Shown here: positions 55,650 through 64,000 of the stretch, in pieces
How the letters are laid out: every line of letters begins with the position of its first letter
Position numbering within the stretch: the stretch's first letter is position 1
Translations under genes and position numbers: made by a program
Notes under the pieces: model-generated
Databases searched by the model: none
Told to the model about the DNA's origin: nothing
Seen by the model: only the letters and a program-made list of their open reading frames with translations
Source of the DNA: Psococerastis gibbosa
Lineage: Eukaryota; Arthropoda; Insecta; Psocodea; Psocidae
NCBI GenBank assembly: GCA_963971405.1
Contig: OZ020487.1
Span: forward strand, 24,351,371 to 24,415,370
Direction: 5' to 3'
Length of the DNA: 64,000 nucleotides

Positions 55650-56730
55650 TTAGTGTTTTTTTAACCTTGGTGCAGACACAGAGGTTAAGTGTTTTCTATG
55701 TATATAATATTGGAAAGGTTGCGTTCTGGTGGGTCACTCCAAAAACTGACGGCTTTTAATATTTTTTGACTAATATACTACGAAAGTCGTTGATGATACG
55801 AATGTCAGACGCAAAATGCGGTGAATGGGTTAATTGTAAGAGTGGGCCTAAGAAAGGCCCAAATTTCGCCCATATGGAAAATAAAGACAATTTTCTTCCT
55901 TCTTTGAATTGTTGCCTAGTTTTGAAGTAGGTTTATCAAAAATACAATACAATGTAAATTCCAAACCTGTGCCCTCAAGCCGCGTGAGAGTCAATAATCC
56001 CATGAGCCAATAATCAGTAACTAGTTTATAACAAGGCCATCCAGGCCGCAACGTTTTGGGTCAACGTGTCCTAGGCGCGGAAACGTTAAGTAAGTACTAG
56101 TTTATCGGCCTATAATAAGAAACCCGTGTGAAAAGGCCCATAGTGACATGTTAAAATTATGCCTGGTTCAATTTTTGTGTTGCTAGAGATTAGGATTAAA
56201 GCCAAAGGGAAAAAATAATAATAATAGAAAATTAAATTTGACAACAAAGCTTTTTAATGCAATTTTATAAAATTGGCGGGTTCAGGCGCAAAAATATAGA
56301 GGTGAACTGTGTTACGAAATATTGAAGAAAAAATAGAAATTCATTAAAGAATGAAATAAGCGCCCGTTCACCTTTAATATTAAATTAACGAAAAAACACG
56401 TTATTATTTGAAAACGTCTTGGAATGAAAATGGATAAATGCTGAAAGAAAAATATTTGACTATTTTAAAAACTGAAAAAACATAATCGCACGGGAGTGTG
56501 CGATCATTTGTCATACCTTAATTTAAATTTTATTTCTATTGGATAAGGCAGAAGAGTTATTTAGTCACTTAACTTATTTATTTTCGTCCTAAGGGGTTTC
56601 TTTGATTTTCCTATATTATTCCCATTTCTCTCTAGTATCAACCCAGCATAATTTAGGCATTTAGGCGTAAAGCTATGCAAAACTAAACTTTCGCTTAAGA
56701 GGTAATGGAACATAAGCGTTGGCCACCCAT
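55650..56730. other. Intergenic, no gene seen
   Basis: Downstream of USP3. No recognisable frame. A sequence near 55870-55900 ('atatggaaaataaagacaat') resembles the loop of the foldback at 21908-22048. Confidence 0.35.
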
Positions 56731-56734
56731 GGGT

Positions 56735-57135
56735 CGACCCAAAATCTGTCAGTTATATTTGTTATTTAATTTGCTATGCAAGTTCTTTAAATTTCAGTCT
56801 ATTCAAGTCGTGTAGACTATTTCATACATAATGTCATAGGTTCTTTAATTTTTGGCATTGTTGCCATTTTTTAAATAATTATACATTGCGTGTAATTTAA
56901 ATTCCCAAAAAATTTTATGTAATAATCACATAAACCCATACAGAAACACCTAAAATGAAAAATACCTTATAGTATGAATTAAAGAAACTCCGTTTTACAT
57001 TATGAGTGGACATTATGTTATGGTTCAGGAATAAGTATCGCGACTAAGCTGTAGACTTATTCTTTTATTATTTGCATAGTACATTAAATAAAAAATGAAC
57101 TGTTAGATTTTGGAGTTCTGCTTTCCTACGGTCCT
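56735..57135. mobile_element. Diverged foldback element of the TTAA-flanked family
   Basis: 'caaaatctgtcag' on the left and 'ctgttagattttgg' on the right are inverted. The internal layout ('agtctattcaagtcg', 'gtagactatttcatac', 'aaaaatacctta') follows the other copies. Its ends are eroded and TTAA is not evident. Confidence 0.5.
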
Positions 57136-57149
57136 TATCCTTCAGTGGG

Positions 57150-58160
57150 CCTACTATGGCGATTATTTTTAATCTTAACCTGGCATTAAAAATGTAAACA
57201 TTATAATGTAATGGATAGTGTCATCCAAAATTATTTTGCCATAGTTGGCCCGCTGAAGCCACCATCGTTTGTAAAATCCCAGTAAGGAATACTGATAGAC
57301 CCCGCCCTGCTTCAATGAATGGTAGTACAAACGATAGAGGGACCCAGTCTATGTAATAGGAGAGTTGTAATGGGAACGTCGTTTCCATTATCATTAATGA
57401 TGCAGAGAATTAATAATGTTAAGTTGAAGAATATTCATACTGTAAATGTAGTACATCTGTGCTATATAAATTTTGTTAAATAAGTACTTACTTTTACCAT
57501 GCTTTTCGTTCAAAGTGCAATTTGAATCCATAACAATTAGATGAAGGCATGTCAGAAGATTGGTTTACAAATTAAATTACACTTTATCTTTCTCAGTTTG
57601 TTTTCCTGTTCGGCGAGAGGGGCAAGGTTTGGGGGCTGGGACTGGCTAAATATTGAAACTGGGGCTTTCTTGTTTTGCTGTATAAAATTATTATTGCAGT
57701 AGGCATCGCATTAATTTAATTTTGAACAGTACCATTGATTATTTGTTAGTAATTGAAAGTTTTTTGCTGATTTAGTTAATCCAACGAAACCTAAAAAAAT
57801 ATCGGATACAAACATAAGAGAATAAATCATCGCATTTTCAGAAAATCTCTGCTGACTTACGCTAGTGAGTTATATTGATGTAGGCATTATTGTTAATACC
57901 CGCTAACACTTTCTCCATTTGTCAAATATTGCTCAGATTATTATTTGCAGCCTATAAAAAATAAAATTTACTTTCAGGAGACTATACTTGTATATCAGCT
58001 CCGCATTAATATTATTTATTGCCAACCAAAATAGGTACCGTAATTATTTCAACAAGTGTCCGCTTTGCTCCCACCGGTGGTTTAAGCTCAGCGCCTCGCA
58101 TTCTGTTCACCGGTTCGCAGTTTTGCGCGAGGTAAATATTATCCGTAACTCAAATAAAAG
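57150..58160. other. Intergenic, no gene seen
   Basis: Starts with a block ('tatggcgattatttttaat', 'ggcattaaaaatgtaaac') related to the outer ends of the 44391-46882 element. The rest is AT-rich and unassigned. Confidence 0.35.
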
Positions 58161-58167
58161 TCGCTAA

Positions 58168-58378
58168 GGCGGCTATTCCACCGACGTGGATTTTGAATGT
58201 GAATGTGTCATGACGTGGTAGCAGACATCATTAATAAGTCTCTACCACATTATAACTTAATTTATAATAGATAAGTTAAGTATCTACACAATAGTCTCCT
58301 TAAAATATGGCAGAGATTTATTAATGATGTCTGCTACCACGTCATGACACATTCACATTCAAAATCCACGTCTTTACC
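58168..58378. mobile_element. Harbinger-like foldback MITE
   Basis: Starts GGCGGCTATTCCACCGACG after TAA. Long arms through 'gtggattttgaatgtgaatg' and 'gacgtggtagcagacatc' are mirrored at 58325-58378. The right outermost bases have diverged ('gtctttacctta'), but TTA follows. The centre carries the 'gtctcctt' core. Confidence 0.75.
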
Positions 58379-58670
58379 TTAACTGAAAGTTACGCGTCGC
58401 TAGGTGCAAAGATATGACCCTGCACAATAGCCCACCAGTCAGCAGCTGATTGAAAATCGGTTATGTGATTATTATGCTGCAAAACAAAGAAAAAAAAGTT
58501 CTACAGCTAAACAAAATTTGCATGACACAAGTCACTCGCTTTCACCTAAGTACACAAAAATAACTTATAAAATTTGTAAACAATTTGGTAGACCCAAATT
58601 TTATGCATAACAAAAGCTACACCATGCGTTCGGTTGGAGCTGTGAGCCAAATTTCGGCACCTGTCCATCA

Positions 58671-58947
58671 GGCGGCATTTCCACCGGCAAATTTGCTTCA
58701 CTAAAATTCACTTGTGTTTTGAAATTTTTAATGGTTTTATTTTAAGGAGACTATTATGTAGATACTTAACTTATCTATTATAAATTAGGTTATAATATTA
58801 TTAATGATGTCTGCTACCATATTATAATTTAACGTATAATAGATAAGTTAAGTATCTACATAATAGTCTCCTTAAAAGAAAACAAACAAAAAATTTCAAA
58901 ACACAAGTGAATTTTAGTGAAGCAAATTTGCCGGTGGAATAGCCGCC
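58671..58947. mobile_element. Harbinger-like foldback MITE with TCA duplication
   Basis: GGCGGCATTTCCACCGGC on the left and its near-complement ending GCCGCC on the right, flanked by TCA at 58668-58670 and 58948-58950. The arms run over 100 bp with 'ggagactattatgtagatac' in both orientations. A 3-bp duplication that is not TTA here supports a true 3-bp target site for the family. Confidence 0.85.
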
Positions 58948-59426
58948 TCACAGTTTCTTTCAATGACTTTTTTTTTTTTGGTTTTTACATTGAAGGATGT
59001 AATAAGTCTAAATCGGAGCATGGGCGTCACTGTATAGAGGTTTGTCCTCATAATTACGGGTTTCTAGAAATATTTGAAGTATGGGGGTTTAACAGCAATT
59101 TAAAATGTATAAGATTAAAATTAAAATCTCACTGATAAATCAAATTATGGTATCATAATTTAGTCACTTTAAGCAACGCGGTGTATCTTTTGTTATGTTC
59201 CGTCTGTTATGAGCAAATTGAAAATAGTAAATTATGTCTGTGATATTTAGTAGGAACTGAGCAATAATGGGAGTGATGTTTGATTCTTGACGCTCGAGAT
59301 TTTGAAAGAGACATGAGCAGGTCTAGCTGAGAGAATCGAAAATCACCAATTTTACCACAAGAAGAAGGAATCAGTATACATGTAATACCTGTTTTGTTAT
59401 CATGCATCGTACATGTAATTTCCTTG

Positions 59427-59906
59427 GGCGGCTATTCCACTTCAATATTTCGTTAATTTTCTTTTTCTTTTTCTTTTTCTTCGCTTTATCCCGGTTTGGG
59501 GTCAGCGACACGACAGGCGATTTTCCAGGCTTTTCTATCTTGAGCTGTTGCGGCTGAGATCCCACACGCTCCCATGTCAGCTCGAATCTTCCACTCTACT
59601 GTGATCTTTGGGCGACCAACATTTCTTCTGCCCTCCACTTGAACCCGCCGCACTCTCTGTATAAGTTCTTCGGGGTTTCGTCTCTCAACATGACCCCACC
59701 AAGCCAGTCGACGCTCACGTATTTTGTCAACGATACTCGCCGTTTGCATATCTGCCCGGATATCGTCATTCCTCCTTCAATATTTCGTTAATTATGCATC
59801 AATAATAAGTATCTACATAACAGTCTCATTAAAACAAAAATATCATCAATAAAATTATTGATGCACAAATGGCGGAATATTGACAAGTGGAATACCGGTA
59901 GCCGCC
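59427..59906. mobile_element. Harbinger-like MITE interrupted by an RTE fragment
   Basis: The left GGCGGCTATTCCAC and the right end 'taccggtagccgccc' are the family ends. Internal 'aagtatctacataacagtct' is the shared core. The element is split by the insertion at 59459-59775. Confidence 0.7.
59459..59775 (-). mobile_element. 5'-truncated RTE-like LINE with 18-bp target duplication
   Basis: 'ttcaatatttcgttaatt' occurs at 59441-59458 and again at 59776-59793, bracketing 317 bp. On the minus strand the insert encodes the RTE-like ORF2 C-terminus ('RERRLAWWGHVERRNPEEL', 'GRRNVGRPKITVEWK', 'DRKAWKIACRVADPKPG') and ends in an (AAAAAG)n tail. Length, tail and duplication are those of a recent target-primed insertion. 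The frame is open for ~85 codons. Confidence 0.85.
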
Positions 59907-60102
59907 CTGTTAAATGGATGGGAAAGTCCCAAACTATCGCAATACCGAAACCAGATAATTTGCAGTACTTATACGTTTTATAAACATAAAAACATCTGCA
60001 GTATTTAAAAATAAACCAAAATATGCTGTGAAATTGACACTTAACAAATGTTGACTCCGATCCATTTGTTTTTGGCCTCTTTTTGCTTTCCCCCAAAAAC
60101 TA

Positions 60103-60287
60103 TTCTTTATGAAAAAGCTACGGTACAAAAAATGAAAAATACCCCATTTTATTATTCATGAAGTAGTCTCTTAAACCTTAAATGAGCCAAACCTTTAATA
60201 CATTGCTTTGTTAATTAAATAAAAAAATAAGAAGTCTGTAAAAATAACGGATTTTGGGGTACGTATTTCCTACGGGACGTATACTGT
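60103..60287. mobile_element. TTAA-family MITE, right half only
   Basis: Ends 'cctacgggacgtatactg' directly before TTAA (60288-60291), with the inner 'tattcatgaagtagtctc' and 'aatgagccaaacc' blocks seen in the other copies. The left arm is missing. Confidence 0.6.
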
Positions 60288-60294
60288 TAAAATT

Positions 60295-61650
60295 CCTTTA
60301 AATCAAACTTAATATTCGGCCAGCATTGTTAGAGTGGAACACTCTATTTATTGATAGAAGTAAAGTGTTTTATTTACTTTAATAGCTGATGGAGCAGTAG
60401 ATATGCTACTGTATAAATTATTTGGAAACAAGTCGTTGAACTGAGGTCTTCTTGTGAACTGCATCTATGTTTCATAAAATTACTGTTATATAAGGTAGGA
60501 AGAGTTCTTATGAACCAATGACCATTTCTTATTAGCTGAAATGGATGATTTCGTTAGAGCCTTGGAATGGAAATGGAACAAAATTTTCACCAATAATGAG
60601 ATAAGTGAGTATTGAGGATTGACTCTTAGTTTGATCTGTTATGTAATATACTAGTGGTACATGTGCGTCGCAAGTGTCTACATTCCGAAGCTTATAATTT
60701 TTATTAAAGTACATAATTTAAGAATTCTATATTCCGATTTAATATGTATTATATACAGTGTTTGTCCCGAGTAGATCATATTGAAGAAATTTATTAGATT
60801 TTAAAGGAAACTTTTATTTATTTGTTTCTGTCAAGGAAGTGTAATATTATATATACAGTATATATCTGTATAGTCAGATATCGAACGGTATGTCATGGTA
60901 ATGGTTTGCATTCCTTTCATAAATTCCTATGCTCTGCTAAGCATTTTGATACTTTGGCGTGGGAAAACAATGTAACTAAGTTTTTTTTCATTTCTCATGA
61001 CAATAATACACATACCTACCTAATGAGCAATTTATGTAACTGCGTCATCGGCTCTTCGCAACAACTAGTTTCACATCAAACCTAAGTATGTTAGTGGCCA
61101 TGAGATTATTATGTTCTTCTCCCCCTGTTCTAAGAAAGGTAATACTTCCACTGAGTCGACGATTGTCAAAGTTTGGACTGCAGCCTGCAGGCCTTCTGAA
61201 GAAGAACATAACAAATTTCAATAATGTTCCATAACACCGTATTATTAAATCATGGGTTTCTTTTTTATTTGTATTTTTTATACAGCACAGTACGGTATCT
61301 AACACATTCATTTAAATTAATATCCTTTGTAGGTAGGCTATACATTATAGGTACTGTGTATTAGAAAAATTGATAATTAAGTACAGTAATAAGACTTGTC
61401 GCACTCAGCAAGAATACCGTATTTGCAGAAACTATAATTTATATAACTTAGGCCTGCGTTACCTATTATTTAATATTTAGACTTCCCGTTGTTTTACATC
61501 TAAATTTTGCATAGTTTTTATTTGAGCATCGACTGTCACTGTCACCAACCCTCGTCAGACTATTTAGCACTTAAAGCATACCTGAAGTTAAAATGCATGT
61601 TCATGCTTCATCAGAAGAAAAAAAATTAGTAATTTTTAATTTTAATTTTT
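60295..61650. other. Intergenic, no gene seen
   Basis: AT-rich DNA with no recognised coding, RNA or mobile feature. A 'gcagcctgcaggc' palindrome lies near 61181. Confidence 0.35.
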
Positions 61651-61654
61651 TTGG

Positions 61655-61815
61655 TCCCTGGCCAATACATGCCGAATTTCATCAAATTCTAACGAGTAGT
61701 TTGGCTCCAAATCGAGTTACAGACAGGCTGACATTTCGTAAAAAACACTTTTGGGTTCTTAGGACCTCAAAACGTGTTATTTCGTTCGAATCTCGAAATC
61801 GATAATTTCGACCAT
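61655..61815. repeat. Dispersed repeat related to 26735-26875
   Basis: Shares 'gagtagtttggc', 'acatttcgtaaaaaacac', 'ggttcttaggacctcaaa' and 'cgaaatcgataatttcgacc' with the KHDC4-intron copy, in the same order. Probably a retroelement 3' end. Confidence 0.45.
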
Positions 61816-61819
61816 CACA

Positions 61820-63480
61820 TACTGGCCAAGGTACCGGTACTAAAATGTGAAGACTGGTCCTTTTGGGTAATTTTATACTAGTTACTTGTTATGTACCGTA
61901 CCTAACAGGATGCCACACTATTTTATGAAGATGCTAAGTTTTTGATGGCGTTTTGAATTTTGGTTTGACAGCAGAACTCTCAATTCTGGGGGCCCCGAAA
62001 TTGACGCAGCCTACACTGGTTATATGACATTCACAGGCCGAAATAACCTAACCTATACGTTGGCATTGAAAATTTGTGTTGCGTCCTTTAGGAGTCAATC
62101 ATCTGGCATAATGAAATAAAAAATTAGGTAGCCTAATATGTATCGTTTTTCTTCCAAAATCGCTATTTTCTACATGTTATAATTCACTTACGAAACTCTC
62201 AAAGTTCCGCACGGCTCTGAGTGGAACGGTGACCCTACCCTACCATAACACTTTATTTAAAGTAATGGAAATCATCATGCACGGTTGCATAATCATACAT
62301 TTCCAGGAAATCATGGCCGTGAGACTGAAGCAAACAGCAAACAAGCAAACGCGAGGAATTTAAAGTCAATTTTTTTATATCAAAGTTGGCCACTGGTAAA
62401 TTTAATAATGCATAAGTGCCAGGTCGACGCCAGCCCTTGGACTAGGAGGGAGGGGGGCTAGCGTGTAGGTCATAATTATTGTACTGGCTGGTTTTTGGCA
62501 TGTGCAATTAAATAAGACTTATACGGTTTTTACTGGCCCACCAACTCTACGGGTTTGTACTCCGACGTAACACGGTATTTTTGTGCAACTTATTAAAGAA
62601 CCAGTACACTCGAACCGGTACCAGTGGTGGATACAGGGGGGGCATGCCCCCCCCCCCCTTAACGCCCGAAGGGGCGGCAAAAGACGATGGGAAATATTTA
62701 TTAACATTTAAATTATAATAATAACACGTTTTGCCAATAAACGAAAACATCAAGGGTCGACTTTGTTTTGAATAGGCTGAAATAGACATTTAAAATAAAA
62801 TCTTCCTTTCATAATTACATTTAATTTTGTATTGCTTACAATTAATAATTATTATCATTTGTTACATTGTGATTAACCTTTAGGCCTAAATGATTTGAAT
62901 GTGTAACTCTATTTAAGGAAGTAAAGAAATTTTTCAACCTGCAGCTGTATCAATTTCTTAATTGCACTCCACTATATAGTAGGATGCCACATCAAAGAGC
63001 ACTAGAGACAGTACTAGGGGGGGGGGGGGCGATAAATAACTCTGTATCCATCTCTGACCCGCACATGCTTTCCTATTTATCAATTAGGATAAGTACAGTG
63101 CCACTGAAGATTTTGATGAAACGTTTGGAAGTAGGCTACGCTTTCAGATCGACAATCGCATCACCCCGGATTCTACTGCTTCATAAATATTAAACTTATG
63201 TCTTCTACTTCAGCCGGTATACTCCCCTGCACCGAAGCAATTTATTTATAAAAATTATTTCTATATACAGTAATTAATACGAAGAAGTCAAACATACTTG
63301 TCGGGCGCTCGCACAGCAAGGCTGTAAGATGATGGTAACAAAATGAAACCGTATAGGGGTATTGTAGGCAGGCTACTCGTATTTACCGTAGTTATTTATT
63401 ACAAAATGTTAAAAGTATAGCCTATAATTTTTAAGATTTTAGTATTATATTTAATTCACCGGTTTTGGTTACCGTACCAT
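61820..63480. other. Intergenic, repeat-derived, no gene seen
   Basis: Holds G/C homopolymers near 62636-62658 and 63018-63028, which probably belong to decayed MITEs, and a segment at 63105-63180 shared with 24530-24605. No host gene is recognised. Confidence 0.4.
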
Positions 63481-63486
63481 ATGTTT

Positions 63487-63749
63487 CAGGCGCGGATCTA
63501 GAATGAGACCAAGGGGGGGGGGAGGCTAAGTTTAAATTTCTATTTTATTTTTTTTAATAGGGCTGAAACATTGGGGTTTTACGCATTTGCAGAGCAACAA
63601 GGGTTCTATACTATGGGTAATTAATACAATCGAGCACAAGGGGGGCCCGGGGGTCTCCGGGGAGAAAATCTGGGAAAAATAGGACTGAAATAGTGGGGTT
63701 TTAAGCATTTTGAGGACCCTAATGGGGGGCTATCGTAGATCCGCGCCTG
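63487..63749. mobile_element. hAT-like MITE with perfect 8-bp duplication
   Basis: The ends CAGGCGCGGATCTA and TAGATCCGCGCCTG are inverted. ATATGTTT is present at 63479-63486 and 63750-63757. An 8-bp target duplication with CAG ends is the hAT signature. The interior is G-rich with two 'ggggttttacgcattt'-like repeats and no transposase. Confidence 0.85.
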
Positions 63750-64000
63750 ATATGTTTTTATGGTAAATTTATTGTTTTACGAGTTTGTCTTAAAAACCTA
63801 ACGGCCAACGGGCAGATTATTTCTCAGCGAATTAGTCTAAATTTCTAAAAAAAAATCGTGTTTCTTCAATTGTTACATGACATGCCTCTCGCATCTTTAG
63901 AGTCGTCTTTTCTGAAAATGTGCCTTGACTAAGAATAAAAATATCATCAGTGTGGGATGAATGAGACACGTAGGCCATGACGTAGGCGATTGGCGAGGGA

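Noticed and set aside
1-64000. CRISPR array, operon, origin of replication or bacterial insertion
   Set aside because: No spaced direct repeats or prokaryotic gene arrangement; the spliced genes show an animal nuclear genome.

Overview
The window is nuclear DNA from an animal, most likely an invertebrate and perhaps an arthropod; the species cannot be fixed from sequence alone. Supporting signs are AT-rich DNA, spliced genes with GT-AG introns, single-copy metazoan genes, a Copia LTR retrotransposon, several non-LTR retrotransposon lineages, a tRNA-like SINE and many foldback elements. There is no sign of prokaryotic organisation, CRISPR or operons.

Four host genes can be read. (1) 12323-18597 (+): PTAR1, a protein prenyltransferase alpha-subunit-repeat protein, three exons, 418 aa. 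(2) 19169-20107 (-): LDAH-like lipid-droplet hydrolase, one uninterrupted 312-aa frame, convergent with PTAR1, with an altered nucleophile-elbow motif. (3) 24629-37805 (-): KHDC4 (KIAA0907/BLOM7-like) KH-domain RNA-binding protein, 16 coding exons whose phases all match, 806 aa, with a long Gln/Pro-rich tail. (4) 43721-55464 (+): USP3 ubiquitin protease, ten phase-consistent exons, 549 aa, with zinc finger UBP and an intact Cys/His/Asp catalytic set. KHDC4 and USP3 are divergent, separated by about 5.9 kb of repeats. A separate antisense zinc-finger exon (12611-12775) lies in PTAR1 intron 1.

The rest is mostly mobile DNA. A complete, apparently very young Copia element (6108-10740) has LTRs that look identical, a GGGGC target duplication, a half-tRNA primer site and an intact 1298-aa Gag-Pol frame. 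Broken non-LTR elements lie at 2515-3369, 4440-4860, 17495-17760, 37890-40478, 44608-46647, 47810-48240, 52610-52990, 53110-54430 and 59459-59775. SINE copies lie near 724, 5760, 29556 and 47628.

Foldback elements fall into families: a Harbinger-like set ending in GGCGG...CCGCC with 3-bp TTA/TAA/TCA flanks; a set flanked by TTAA; a TA-flanked set; and a hAT-like element with a perfect 8-bp duplication. Several are nested, which allows relative dating. I did not find an evident new multi-gene system. The most unusual items are the nested elements with readable empty sites, a retroposon of unknown class with a 12-bp duplication, the modified LDAH active site and the antisense zinc-finger exon. 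Exon coordinates were worked out by hand and may be off by a base.
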